64,000 nucleotides of DNA from Wolfiporia cocos (GCA_029448655.1 JACCLO010000006.1:2666001-2730000); one strand, 5' to 3'; shown: positions 11,463-23,560, counted from the first letter of the stretch. The notes: a model not told the origin generated them from the letters alone. Numbers and translations are program-made.

Positions 11463-13576
11463 TTAGGACCCGCTTGAGCCTGCTATGAAACTAATCTCTG
11501 ATGCAAGGCGCTTGATATCCTTCTCCAGAATATTGTCTACGCCCGCCTTCTCGAGCTTGCGCATGAGCAGCTTCGAGATCCGCTCGTCGGTCCGCGCTTG
11601 GCGTCTCGCGTGTGTAGCTGTCAAAAACACATTGATATCGTGTTTCAGGCCAATGTGAAAACCGAGCGCGGGTTTACATACCGGTCATTTCCTCGTAAGC
11701 TGAGTGGCTGCCTGGTGCATGCGGTAGCAGGAGATTTGCTTGTTGCAGAAATTGTTCCCTCTCGTGCGCTATGACGGCATGCATCAACATTGAGTATATC
11801 TGGAGTGCACAGGACAAACTTGCCTTGTTGTATGTCGTTTTGCACATCGGTTAGCATTCGCCGAAGTGCCTTGACAAAACATGCCTATGAGGGAGAGAAT
11901 CTGGGTGAATGGGAGCCCATTCACCTGTCCTTCAGTCAGATCTGGGTGCTCTTCGCCAGTCAATTTCTTGACCCAGTGTGAAATTGATGATTCCAGAATG
12001 TCCACATATCCTTTCGTGGCTTCCTCCCGTTCTCGAAGAGTGTTAAGGAGTGCAGGTACCCTTGTATCCGAGAACAGTTGGATCTTTTAAGCCGATATCA
12101 AGAAATTCAAGGCAAAAACTATGTTTGGTACGTACGGACTTTAGCGCGTCCTCACATGCGCGCAGCAGAGCTATTGAATAGTCGGATTTATGCTGCAATG
12201 CTGCTTCTTTCTCAGTCTGACATGGAAGAACATCAGCTGTCGAGATTGTTAGACGTGCGTATAACACATACAGCTCGCCGATGTGTCTCATTCAAATCTG
12301 TTTCCGCTACATTCATGCGTGCAGTGCTCGGAAGTGGTGAGGAGTATTGTGAGCGCTGCACAGCGCGAATAACCGCTAAGCGTCGACAGTTGTCGCTGAG
12401 AGTCTCAATCAGCTGACCGTTGTGTTTCAATGGTCCTCTGCCACATACAACTCAGCTGATACCTTCGGGTGGTCCTCGAGTAGATTAAACGCATTTGCCA
12501 GAGTATTGCGAAGTCGAGCTTCACTTTCTGCTCTACGCTCCATATCCTGCGCGTCGTCCGAGGAATGAGCTATTCTGAGAAGGTAAGCACGTATGGCCTG
12601 AAGAATAGCTACTTAGAAGGAATATGGGGCAACGAGACGATATGACTCACTGCCAAGACGTTTTGCGCATGATCGGCACGGATGGGTTTCGCGCCGAAGC
12701 TGACCGACTCGGCATTAAACGAGACAGGGCTGCTATCTGGAGTCAATGTCTACGGAGAGAGTTATTGACAAGCGGAACTGGATTATAGCGATCACGCACA
12801 TCGTTGATACCAGAAGAGCTCTTTCTAGGTCCATGAGTCCAGTTCAGTGTGGCGTTTGCTGGGTGAGTAGACTCACATATGGTTCTCAATCAATAAAGTA
12901 AGCTGTTCAATCCTTGCATTGCGTATGAGCTTCTTTCTAGTGAGAGCTTGCAGAAGGAAAGTAGTTTGCTGCTTCTCTCGCAATAAAAGCTGCAATCGAT
13001 CTGCCTCTCTTTCTAGCGCATATAGCCGCTGTGTTCGTCATGTTCGTCAATAGTGTGTAGCACAGCACTCACGGTCGCTTAGAAGTGCTTCACGCTGCTC
13101 GTCACAAGAACTTTGTACGGCATTGAGATCATCGCGAGCAACAAGCAGTCGCTTTGCAGCGATCTCTGATTTCTCGTATAACGCTGGGTTCGCCGAAGGC
13201 TTGCCACTGCTGCCCAGCTGGCGATACCTGTCATCATACCCTGCTTGTGAGCATAATCGCCTGAAGGTAAAAACAGGCTCGCAGACGTTTGAATTAGATT
13301 TCGGCATGCGGTTGTCCCAGAGCGACCTCTGAGGTGCTCGACCACAAACGCCAATGCTTCGCCGAAGGGGCCAGTGCACAGCCCGGAAAGCTCTTCCTGT
13401 GTTACTTCTGGAGCACCCAAGCGCTTGAGCTCATGATATATACGCTCTTCTCTCTGCGGGTCGCCGATAATAGTGGTGGCATTCTCGGTGGTGACAGATT
13501 CCGCCGGCACCGATAGCGCAGGGGCAGCAGAGGTAGGTCTGGCCTGCTTTCTCTCGCGTGCAGCATCCCATTGCAT
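11463..13576 (-). CDS. Coiled-coil protein, possibly augmin subunit HAUS5-like
   Basis: Multi-exon gene starting MQWDAARERKQ and ending IAGSSGS with TAA at 11463-11465. The N-terminal globular part reads ELSGLCTGPFGEALAFVVEHLRGR; its spacing (L-C-x-G...L...H...R) resembles the N-terminus of HAUS5. Next come coiled-coil helices (LYALEREADRLQLLLREKQQ and RKKLIRNARIEQLTLLIE), a central non-coil segment (LTPDSSPVSFNAESVSFG), more helices, and a C-terminal basic coil (ERISKLLMRKLEKAGVD). Total length near 600 residues also fits HAUS5. Augmin recruits gamma-tubulin to spindle microtubules and occurs in some filamentous fungi. The assignment rests on a short motif and overall shape; another coiled-coil cytoskeletal protein is possible. 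Introns near 13290, 13035, 12880 and 12640 are seen. Confidence 0.5.
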
Positions 13577-14322
13577 CGTCGAGAAGATGACACTCAGCGG
13601 AGAGAGCAAGGGCTGACCGTGCGCATGTGAACCAAAGCAAGCACATGCATTGTGCCACAGGCGCGACGCGACGACCACACGTATAGGCGCCTATTTAAGC
13701 TGTGGCTGGATCGAGCTGAACAGAAGTCCGCCGTTCAAGACGACTCGCTGCGAATACAACATAGAGCACTAAATAGCTATATCATATGCATAAAGCCCTG
13801 CAAATCACCGATGCTCACGTAGGGCGACCTAGAATATTGCAAATGCCAAACTCATCACCCCATCAAGTTCATGCGCAAGGCGTAGGAGAAAGCGTCTGCT
13901 TCAGACCTGCATCTTCGCATTCTCATGGATGACGAACAGAGACCACTGCTCTGAGCTCTCACTCGCGGCGTGGCAAACGGACCGGTGACGCGTCTTCACG
14001 GATATACTACTTGCAGGCAGAAGAGCACACTTGTGAACGGACCGAGCAGGAAGAGGATACGATGGGATTTTGACGAGAAGTAGTCATATGGCAATGAGCT
14101 GTGGCAAAAGGCTCTTACCATCATGCCAGTTTTCGTGCGGGGGCTGATACAGCACTAGATTTGGCTTCCGAGGGTTATCGGGTGCTCGATGGCCGGTAAA
14201 GGGACATCGCAAGCATCAGACTTGTCTGGAAAGGTCCATTGGTAAAGAGAATCGTTGCAGTAGCAGATACAGTAACTCCAGAATATGATGAGCGGGATGT
14301 ACGGAAACAGTGAGGCCCTTTG
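13577..14322. other. Intergenic, no gene seen
   Basis: Lies between the HAUS5-like start and the SEM1 stop. No ORF with coding character; it probably holds the HAUS5-like promoter and the SEM1 3' end. Confidence 0.5.
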
Positions 14323-14758
14323 CTAGTGCTGCATTGGTTCCGGAGCGCTCTTCTTCGCCAGCTCATTTCTAGACAACACAAGATCAGTGGTGACCAGAAA
14401 CAAGAATGCTCACGACGCACCGCAGCTGGATACTGAAATCATCCTCGATGTCATCGTCGTCCCAGTTGTCTTCCCATAGTTTGTCCCCTCCAGACTTCGC
14501 AGCCCCGGGTGCAGCGCCTCCTAAATGGGCCAGGTCTGTCTCTGAATCGTCCCAGTCTGTGTGAGACAATCGTGATTGGAATACGTGTCCCTCAATGTTT
14601 AAGCCACTTTTACGAAACGAACCTGCTACCGCGAATTCCTCAAACTCGTCGTCTTCTTCGAGCATTCCAAGATGTGGTTGGGAGTCATCTTTTATGGCGT
14701 CGTCAGATTTCGAAGACCCCTCTGCGGCTTTCGAGGAAGATGCGTTCGCTGCAGACAT
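14323..14758 (-). CDS. SEM1: SEM1/DSS1, 26S proteasome lid subunit
   Basis: Small acidic disordered protein of the proteasome lid; in other eukaryotes it also sits in the TREX-2 mRNA-export complex and binds BRCA2. Three exons: 14758-14623, 14556-14421 and 14368-14323, with introns of 66 and 52 nt. The two acidic binding sites are clear: site 1 LEEDDEFEEF, and site 2 DKLWEDNWDDDDIEDDF, leading into the C-terminal helix QLRNELAKKS. The product is about 105 residues, usual for fungi. The first intron splits the sequence just before the second acidic stretch. Start is the first Met of a Ser/Lys-rich leader. Confidence 0.95.
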
Positions 14759-15068
14759 GGCTATGGAGCTTGCGAAAGTGAGCGCGGCGCGCGACCGGAC
14801 GCGTCAGTGCTCAGTGTATCACGTGATAGATGATTAACATTGTCGCCAGCTCTTCAAAGGATGTTAGCAAAGGCTCATGAGATCATAATGCACGCAGCGA
14901 CCAGGTAGACCTGAGGACGCGACAATAAAAATAACATTAGCCAGCTCAGCTGGTTTCCCGGCGCGCGGACTGCTGCTCAGTATCATACACACTAAGTGAG
15001 CTGTACGGTACAAAGTCCATACTCCTACACAATCTAACATGCAATGCAACATCCTGGTGTATAGTCCG

Positions 15069-17279
15069 TCATCTACAGGGCCTTCGGGAATCGGAATGCA
15101 GAGACGGTCCACATGAATCAACATCGGAGAACTCGTCGTCCGAGAGATCGGTCAACTCGTCACCCGCATCCCAGTCGAGGTGAGCCTTGGCAGCCACCTG
15201 TGCCGCAGCCGAATGAGGTATACGCGCGGAGATAGATGGCGACTTGACTAGCAATCGCTTGCGCTTGGCCGCAGGTGACATTGTTCTCCGCGGCGGGGTA
15301 GGTGACGGAGCGGGAGTAAGTGGCGACGAGGGGGGTGGGAAGAGTTGAGGAGGTGGCGTAGAGTGAATCACCTTTGGTCGCGGTCGCGGAGGAATTCTGA
15401 TAGTAAGCTTCTTAGCACTGCTTGAATGCAGGACTGGGAGCGTAGAGTCATGACATCTCTTGGAGGATGGCTTCTCGATGGCGCGACGCTTCACGGAGAC
15501 TGGCGTGAGGGGCGTGACTTTCCGTTTCTTTGTTGCCTGCGAGCCTATAGTACTGGGTGGCTTTCGTTTGCTACTGCTCTGCGGCTTGTCCACCTGCATC
15601 TCTTCAAGTTGTGCCGCCAACGCGGCCTCTTCCCTTTGTCGCTTGCGTTCGGCTGCAGCAGCCTTAGCCTGCTCCTCCCTTTCCATCTCATCATGTACCA
15701 TTCGCGCGAACGACTGCGCATCGCCCTTGATCCAGACATCAAAGACGCCTTCCCACTCCCTTGTTGGCACAGGGAAATCAAGGTTGAGGTAGATGGTCCT
15801 GATGGGAGGCTCTTCATCATCGGTAGATGCTCGACGTGATGTCGAGGTTTCCAGGCCTGCCGTAGATCCTGACGGCCAGCTCTGAGATGGCGGCGCGGTA
15901 GAACGCATATGGACGGCCTTTGAGAACTCGCGTACGATCCTCTTCGTGCCAGGGACTCTCAAGCTGGTGCCAACCACCAGTAGCAGATCTGCACCTGCCC
16001 TGCCCTTACCCTTCGAGCTTCCGAGCAGGTCCTTACGGACAACATCTCCTACCTCCTCACCGTCTTTGTGCATCTCGTTGTAGAGCACGACGCTAGGGCG
16101 TAGCTTGCCTACACCTCTTGACCGTTTGCCCACAAGCTGCCGCATGTCCTCGGTGAGAGTGCACTCCGGACAATACGGGGGCTTCCCCGCGCTTAACGCA
16201 TCCAAGTGGTCGTGTAGAGGGAATGAGCGTGTGCAGACCTGGCAATGCATGTATTGCAGTGTCCCATGCAACGGTATGCACCTGGGTATCTCGATCGGAG
16301 GCGTTGGCAAGCGGGTCTGCGAGGGCGGAGGAAGAGTAGACGGACCATCCTCGTCCACGTTGTCAAGCTTCCCCCTTGATGATCGGGGTTTATACCGCTT
16401 GCCATCCAGCTCGGGAACGCCGAAGGTGAGGCCTGACTTCTGTTCGAGGGCATCAATGTTCTGGGTGTAGACACGAAGGAGGCGCCGGCGATCGTCAAGA
16501 GCGCGCAGCAACTTGTGGAAGGGTGTGGGTGAGGCTTCCATAGAAAGTCCATGCAACTGGGCAATCATTTGACAGAACGTGGATGTGGTGCCTTCGGACT
16601 GTGGGGCGCAATCAGTGAGTTGACGAAATCTCAATGAGATAGTCGCGCTGGATGGTAGGAAACTTGACGCCGCAAGTCCACGCGCATCGTCATCTTCAGT
16701 AACTTGGCACATCACCGGAGGTCACCGCATGTAAGGTATCGGGCATTGCCATCGCGCAACCATCTCTAGCCGAGCCGCCATTGCAGACGAGATAGGAAGC
16801 CTCCGATCTAAACCGGAGCTAACACAGCCCCATTTTATTTGTCCGAACAACGCCTCAACGCAGACGCATGTTCAGATTTGAAGCTTGTTCGCCGATGACA
16901 ATCTGCCCGTTCACGCTCCAATTGCTCCTCCAGCCTTGAAAGAACACTCACGTTGAACACAGCCGCATCAAATAAGTCCTTCCCAGAGCTCAATGAAGGG
17001 TTGTCCTTCTTCAAGGATTGGAACAAGCCATCTGACGACCGAAAATCAGGTATCCCTGCTTGCACGGAGATCCCAGCACCTGAACACGTCCACAACGTCA
17101 AGAAGAAGCGCTGGATAGACCGAGCTTTGCTCCATACCGCAAACAACCGCGATCCTGCGCGCCTTCATGACAGCTTTGACCACCCTCTTAACATGAGCGG
17201 ACGGTTCAGGTGACGGCACTAGAAAGGGCGGATTCTGAGGCAGAGATGACGACGATTCCAGAGGTAGGAAGAGTGTCAT
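15069..17279 (-). CDS. Sirtuin, HST3/HST4-type NAD-dependent histone deacetylase
   Basis: Nuclear NAD+-dependent protein deacetylase; in yeast Hst3/Hst4 remove acetyl from H3K56. Exon 1 begins MTLFLPLESS and ends at RIAVVCG; exon 2 gives GAGISVQAGIPDFRS and GLFQSLK; exon 3 starts about 16610 and runs open to 15069. Sirtuin hallmarks: GAGIS and PDFRS (NAD binding), TQNIDALE, the catalytic HGT in PLHGTLQ, the zinc site CQVC...CPEC, and LLLVVGTSLRVPG. After the domain comes a ~230-residue basic, Ser/Pro-rich tail with KKRKVTP (a likely nuclear localisation signal), ending in an acidic patch. The intron before exon 3 is about 340 nt, far longer than others here. An in-frame Met at 17471 is a less likely start. 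Confidence 0.9.
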
Positions 17280-18943
17280 AGCAGACGAAGGGACCCGCCC
17301 GGAGGATCTGGCGGGGAGGCCGTCAAGTGAGGGGAGGCAAGGGATGGTCGGTGTCAAGGTCGAAGGCGTTCGTCTGAGAGTGTGGCGCAAACCGTTTACG
17401 GAAGGCACGGCTTTCACGATCGGCACTTGATTGACGCCGTGATTTCGGGCGAAATAATTTGCACAGTACAACTTTGTATGCTATCTGAACTTATCCAGTC
17501 TAAAACACGACGCTTCGTTATTGTATCCGATCAGCGACGCCTTACCGCTCCATCCATTGGTTTACCGCGCATGCTTGCTCTTCTTCCATCGATCGACCGC
17601 TGGCCATCTGCATCTCTCACAGCTGCGGGATAGGCGAGTTGCTAAGCCCAGGCTGGTTGCTGCTTACAGCGCGAAGTCGAGTTTGCCTCGACATTTCCGC
17701 GAGGATCTCGGTCCGGCTGACGAGCGGCGAAGCCGCTGTCGAGGTCTTGTGGCCAGGGCCTGGGGGCTGTCTTTTCCTTGCGAGGATTTATGAGATGTAC
17801 ACCGTGCATGGCGAACCGTGGGACGCATGTACGGCACCATGACCATGAGTGACGTCCGGAGCCAATGCTCTAGAATTTAGGTGCTGTCTTATAGCATGGC
17901 TTCAGCGATTCGACTCGGTCCATAGCCTGTGTTGCAACGAGCTCGTAGAATCCAGACTACTGCCAATGCGAAAACCTCCCTCTGGGCGGCAAACTCTCCG
18001 AGAGTCTAGCCTACGCACTGGTCTGGTAGCCTGTGATCTCGCTAGAACGAAGAAATTGTCCTCTTCAAGTGCTTACAGCGATGAACCTTGATTTATGGAG
18101 GTACACAGGGTGTCTAGCCGAACGAAAGGAGACGGCGGTGGTCTGCAAATTACCGATTACCGATCGGACCCTGCTGCTACATGTGCTTGCGCTTGACGGC
18201 CCTGCAGAGAACCTTGTCCGTCAAATTGAATTGTTTCCCGTTGACGTCTTTTACAGCATACTACGCGTGGCTGCCATTTCCCTATGGATTAACTACTGAG
18301 TATACGTTCGTCATTCAGCTAACGGTGCTGTCCTTTGACTGCTTTCCATAATGTCCTGTCACGCGGATTGGATGATAAGTATCATGATAGCTCTTAAGGC
18401 CCTTGGCGACCCATCATGCATTTGGACGAGCTGACCGGCACCATGCTCGGGTACTGGTGGACGTCACCTGCTTTTGCTCCTCGACACTGAAAGCGATCAG
18501 CACGGTAAAACAAGTACACTTGTAGACGTAGGTGCCCATATGCGTTCGCATGCAATGTTCGCTCACAGTTGTATAATGAACCACCGCAGACAGCGAGCGA
18601 ATCGCAAATTCGTAGAGCGTGCTAGTTATTGATCCGCAAGCTATTCGAAGTTCTCACCACGACGTTCGAGCACAGATGACTACCCGTTGCGCAGCTCACG
18701 AAATTGTCCGGAACATCTCATGGAACATTTCAACTATAACATCCCCACAAGCTTTGTAGGCACATCGCATAATGGATTCAAGCTCTGGGATTCGAACTGG
18801 ATTGATTGCGGCTTGACTCATCTGCACAGTAGGTTCACTGCGTATTCACAGGTCGATACTTCGAAGAGTCTACACAATATTATACATGAACGATGACGAC
18901 CTCTTTATGTTACATCGAATTTCCAGTTCACAATGTACAGCTC
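17280..18943. other. Intergenic, no confident gene
   Basis: 1.7 kb upstream of the sirtuin and downstream of the small hydrophilic gene. Plus-strand ORFs of 60-90 codons occur (17521-17793, 17849-18299), but no family, splice logic or motif supports them. Confidence 0.4.
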
Positions 18944-19413
18944 TTAGTTGCCAGTAGCTGCATCAATCTCGACGTCCTGCTCAGCCGAGGACAGGCCCGT
19001 CTGCTTAAAGAAGCGGTCGACGTTACGCTCCTGCTTGTAGGCGTCCACCTTATTCCCGCGCGTCCTGCCCGAAACGTTACGCTCGCCTTCAGTGGCGCTG
19101 CCAAGGAGGTCATCAATCTCGCCTACAGGGAGTGAGTGATGGGCATAAACCGCAGCAGAAATGCTGTACCTCTAGGGATTTGTCCGGTGAAGTCCGACTT
19201 CTCTGTCTCGTAGTCTTCCTTCCTGGCATCGCGGTACGTGGGCTGATTGCTAGCTCCGCGTGCGCCGACCGGGTGGATAGAAGAGTCGGTCGTCTCGTCG
19301 AAGGTGGCGTTGTCAGGGCGAGCATCCGCCTGGGGATTGTACGTCATATCATCAACGTCGCAGCTGCTCGCGGGCAGGTTGTAGGGATCACGGCTCTGAG
19401 CTGGGTTGACCAT
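18944..19413 (-). CDS. Small hydrophilic protein, unknown function
   Basis: Two exons, 19413-19170 and 19123-18944, with a 46-nt intron (GTACAG...CTGTAG) joining I-P-R-G to E-I-D-D in frame. The product is about 141 residues, starting MVNPAQSRDPYNLP. It is almost wholly charged or polar, with no hydrophobic core, no signal and no transmembrane segment. Motifs include KSDFTGQIPRGEIDDLLGS and a C-terminal VDRFFKQTGLSSAEQD helix. The composition resembles stress-induced, intrinsically disordered fungal proteins, but I do not recognise the family. The intron and the clean in-frame joint make a real gene likely. Confidence 0.6.
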
Positions 19414-21331
19414 GATGGGTTCACTGGCTATGGACGGCGGTGTCCAGAAGTGGGTGGTTGGAAGTTGATGAGAGCAGTTCGCTGCACTTGCATAAATTAT
19501 ATAGATTGCAAGGTGGGTGGGTACTGGAGGCATTCTAAACGAAATGCACGTCTGAGATGTCACCCTTCCAATGGTGCCATCTCGGATTGGCAAGCCGTCT
19601 TCTGTAAATAGTAACAGGTGCGACGAACCGCCGCTTCACCTACAGCGGTGAACGCAGATGTGACGTAGCCGCATAGGGCAGGATCACCAAACGGCAGCTG
19701 GTTCAAATTGTGGCTACTCAGACCGCTTTTCTGCAATTCACCGGCGGAAAGCTGGCTGCTCATATCACGAAGCCTACACGCAGTGCAGTTGGGATCATGA
19801 TCATGAGTTATCCTAGAGTGATGAGCCTTACATAAGTGCTCCAGGCATGTTTGGGTTTCAACGGCATAAGAAATATGAAGCGGGTATTATAATCAATGCG
19901 TCATGGTAACGTACGGCCGACTGTAATCATAATCATGCAAGCATTAATGCCCGGTGAAAATCCGGGGTATTTAGAAGTACCCAAATAAATCCTACTGTAT
20001 CTGAGTGTATCCTGAAAAGTTCAATGTATCGAAATCTACCCAATGTAATCCAAATGTATCTAACAGATCATGTGACATAATCCGTAGATTGACATATGCC
20101 ATTGAACGACAGATCTTACAGTCAGATTGCGCTAACGTTGCGTACGTTGCGTACGGTTGCGTAGCGCAATTGCGTACGCACAAGAGAGTTGAGTCGTGCG
20201 TATATTGCTACGGTCAACGCACATACGGCGCTACGCTTCGTTACTGCCCTATGTACCGCCGCACTACGCGTCCATCCATATCCCTGTTTTTGATCAAATC
20301 ATTGCAGCTACACTATAACTGTAGAGATAACATTGGGACTAGAGCTTATTTTTGTGGCTGTGGATAACAATTCCAGAAGAGGATATCTCCCCCTGTGGCA
20401 AAAGCACCTCCTACAGCCACACTAATTTTCGAGCAACAAATTGTGGCCGTCCACATCAGGTTTGTCGTGTGGACACATTTGCACCAATGATCTGGCTTCC
20501 AACCAATTCTTTCTTGTCTTCATGTCACATGTTGGCCACAATCCATTTATGGCAACACTTCTACCTGACCTCACAGTATCATCATGTCATTTCCCTTTGT
20601 GGCTTCGTTCTAGGTTCCTTCACTGTTCTGTCACCTCTTGAAATTTATTTTCTTTGCTACACATAAACAGGCTCACAGTGTGCTGCACCCCATCTCCATC
20701 TTGTCCCTGCACTTTGCTCATCTCCAGCTTATATCTAAGCTGTCTTGGCGAGGCGACACCATCCCCTCCACCTTCAAGAGGAGCCAAAAATCATGCACAA
20801 ATAGTGACTACCAGTGAGTCATTTAGTTTTTAGACTTGTCTTGTCTATCTACATTTAGTCAGTGTGTGACTATTCACATTGCAAGATGTACACCACAGTG
20901 GTGAACAGACTGGTACATATTTCATTACTTTGATATGTTCTAAATATGCCTAAGCATACACTGCAGAATGCAAGATGAAAATGACTCAGTGAGCATGTGG
21001 AAAACTAACAGTTTTATGCAGCAGGGAGTGGGGACAGAGACTGGGGACAGGGAGCGGGAATGAAGCACATGGATTTGGGTGGGTAGACCAGGGTGTTTCT
21101 AGGTACTCTACGTCGATACATTTGTATATATTCAGCTACATTGAAAGATACAGATACATTGTGATACATTGTTAAACCTTTCTACACAACCCTGAGATAC
21201 ATTCAAATACATTGGACATATTGAAATCTATTCTGGATTCATCTGGATACTGTTGGAATATATAAGAAACATTATACAGGTGCCTATGATGTATCCTAAT
21301 GTAGCTTTGGGTTCAAGTTTTCACACCCATA
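19414..21331. other. AT-rich repeat field left of the Tc1 element
   Basis: No gene. From about 19990 to 20060 the plus strand repeats AATGTATC-like words; from about 21110 to 21300 the same word occurs repeatedly in reverse (GATACATT at about 21115, 21153, 21163 and 21196). The region between therefore looks like the body of a degenerate element with inverted word-rich ends. The Tc1 element starts at its right border, and more GATAC words follow the Tc1 right end at 24003-24030. Confidence 0.45.
20126..20170. repeat. Inverted repeat with GTTGCGTAC repeats in the loop
   Basis: ATTGCGCTA at 20126-20134 is perfectly complementary to TAGCGCAAT at 20162-20170. The loop holds tandem GTTGCGTACG units, and another TGCGTACGCA palindrome follows directly. 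This can form a cruciform or hairpin inside the AT-rich field. Confidence 0.6.
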
Positions 21332-21364
21332 CAGTGACTTACAAAACTGTTGACAAGATTGCTT
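21332..21364 (+). repeat. Left terminal inverted repeat (33 bp)
   Basis: Starts CAGTGACTTACAAAACTG and ends AAGATTGCTT. It is the exact reverse complement of 23968-24000. An inverted core copy (CAACAGTTTTGTAAC) lies inside at about 21523-21537. Confidence 0.95.
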
Positions 21365-21594
21365 GACTTACATTGTTGTTGTCATATCTTGAGCTACACT
21401 GCATGGATTCTCATGGATGATATCTTGTTAAAAAGCCATATATCTCAGGTATTTTATGATACCATAATGTTATTTTATCTCATCAAAATCAAGAAATACA
21501 CTTTGAAGGCCACCAAAATCAACAGTTTTGTAACATGCATTCCAGACCATAAAAATCCAATATTTCTAGTACTTGGTGTATCCTCCCTTGGCTT

Positions 21595-22600
21595 TCAAAA
21601 TTTCAACACTGGCTCTACCCTCTCTGGCATACTTTGGATCAGGCTCTGACATAAAGACATGTCAATAACCTCCCATTCCTTCTCCACCCTCTCCCATAGC
21701 TGGGTAATCCCATTGGGTGGTTCCTCAAAATCTGCAAGTTTTCTTTTGAGGTGGCTCCATAGATGTTCTATTGAACTAAGGTCTGGGGACTGAGTAGACC
21801 ACACCATAGTCTGGATACCATGCTCTTGGAGCCATTTCTGTGCCTTATTGCCAGTGTGCTTGGAATCATTGTCCTGCTGAAATACCATCTCCTCCACAGT
21901 TTTCCCCAATGCTGCAAGCTATTCTGAAGCTCATCCTTCAGAATGCTTACATAGAGGTCTGAATACATCTTGCCATCAATTCTGCAAGCAAATCCTACTC
22001 TCTCCCAGCTCATATGGTCCCACATCATCAATGATCCACCACCAAACTTGAGGGTACCCTGAACCAGCCTGTCACTAAGTCCTTATACAGGCTTCTTCCA
22101 TGCCCATTGCCTCCCATCTGACTCCAAACAATTAATTTTAGTCTCATCAGACCATTTAACCTGCTTCCAGTCATCTAGAATCCAATGCTGGTGGGCTAGA
22201 ACAAAGTCCATTCTTGCAGACTTATGACATACAGTAGGCTTGGGCCTTTTCTGCTTCACCACAGCCTTCATACCAGCTTTCTTTACTTCTCTGTGCACAG
22301 TCTGTGCATTGACTGTCTTTCCTGTAACATCTGACAGGGCCCTAGCCACTGCAGGAGCAGTGCTTACCTTGTCAGTTCCGATAAGATGGGTGGCATAGCA
22401 GAGGTTGGTAGTGGTAAGAATAGAAGGACAGCCTCCTTTAGCCTTTGGAAGTCCATACCAATGCTGTGCATGCTGTTTACTAATTGTTGAATAGTGAACA
22501 CCAGTCTCCTTCCCAATCTGATGACAAGATTTGCCCTGATTCAGCAAAAAGAGGATGACACAGATGGCTCTGTGGGACTCACCAAGCCAGTATCCTGCGA
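21595..22600 (-). pseudogene. Tc1-like transposase, broken
   Basis: Cut-and-paste transposase of the DD34E group. Visible parts in order: a helix-turn-helix (LNQGKSCHQIGKETGVHYST, about 22490-22547), a second DNA-binding helix (VNAQTVHREVKKAGM), first catalytic Asp in WSDETKIN (about 22150), second in QQDNDSKHT (about 21865), and the Glu in SPDLSSIEHLW (about 21770), with 34 residues between the last two. Damage: an in-frame TAA at 22083-22085, a one-base frame change near 21905 at a GGGGAAAACTG run, and an insertion that separates the extreme N-terminus. It cannot make active transposase as it stands. Confidence 0.9.
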
Positions 22601-23560
22601 TGAACTAGGCGACTTAGGTGAGGAAGAGGTTATCAGACGCAATAGGAGGTAGGAGGTTCTTCTACGGCGTACGCCGAGAAGAATAGAACTAGAGTTATAG
22701 GCCGTCAAGGCCCTACTTATATACACAAATATTACGGGTCATGTGCTACTGTATAGTGCATGCCCGATAAGGAGTGTGGGCTTGGTTGCCATAAGGGCGA
22801 CCAAGTGGTACGACTACTCTACAAAGGCCGTGACCCGCCGGTAATGGCCGAGCCAATGGTAAAGAGAGAGCGTGTGGTCTCATCGTTAGATGGACATGTG
22901 AATGCGGGCGCGGCCCGGGTATAAGGGATGCCGGTTGCCGGATACCGTGAGGTATAATGGCGATTGGCCGGTCATCGTGTGCTGACCAAGGCGGAACGCC
23001 GAGGTCGTAATGCTATTGGGCCAGCAGGCACCGTAGCATGTGATATATCCGGACCAGATGGTTACCGGAACATATGGTGGTCTTAGCCGTGAGGCGAGGA
23101 CCGGTGTTTGGGCAACGCCGTGATGGCAGAAGCCCGGGACTTGGAGAACGCCGAGTCTGTGGGATGGCCGAGAAGGCCGAGCCTATAGCGATATTGCCTT
23201 GATGCTAATATAGTGCTATTTGGCTGTGTTGCCATTATTATGCGAAGGCGTGGCGCGCCTGAGGTGCCATTGTGATCAAGGATCTTATGGCGATGGGAAG
23301 CCGTGAAGGCTGACCCAATAGTACAAGGCCGCGAGGCACTGTTTGTACATGTGGACATTATTATGCGAGCGTGCCGCGCTCGGCCTATCATTATGATCTA
23401 AGATCTATGACGTGGCTGGTCTTGCTCTGTTGGGCGAGACCATATGGTTTGGCGTTAGCCAAGCGTTAGCTTAGCGTGAGCCAAGGGTTACACTTAGCGT
23501 TAGCGAGGCGTGAGCCAAGCGTGAGCGTAAGTGTGAGTGGCGTAGACGACTTGTAGTTAG
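22595..23560. mobile_element. Unidentified insertion inside the Tc1 element
   Basis: About 1 kb of clearly different composition from the AT-rich Tc1 around it. It has no long ORF and is rich in short words such as GCCGAG, GGCCGTGA and, at 23455-23545, repeated GTTAGC / GCGTGAGCCAAG. The left edge, TGCGATGAACTAGGCGAC, reads on the minus strand as CGCCTAGTTCATCGCA, LTR-like in ending CA. It may be a solo LTR or nonautonomous element. No target duplication was found, so borders are approximate. Confidence 0.45.

Noticed and set aside
15426..15839. 137-codon plus-strand ORF
   Set aside because: Antisense to the disordered tail and core of the sirtuin.
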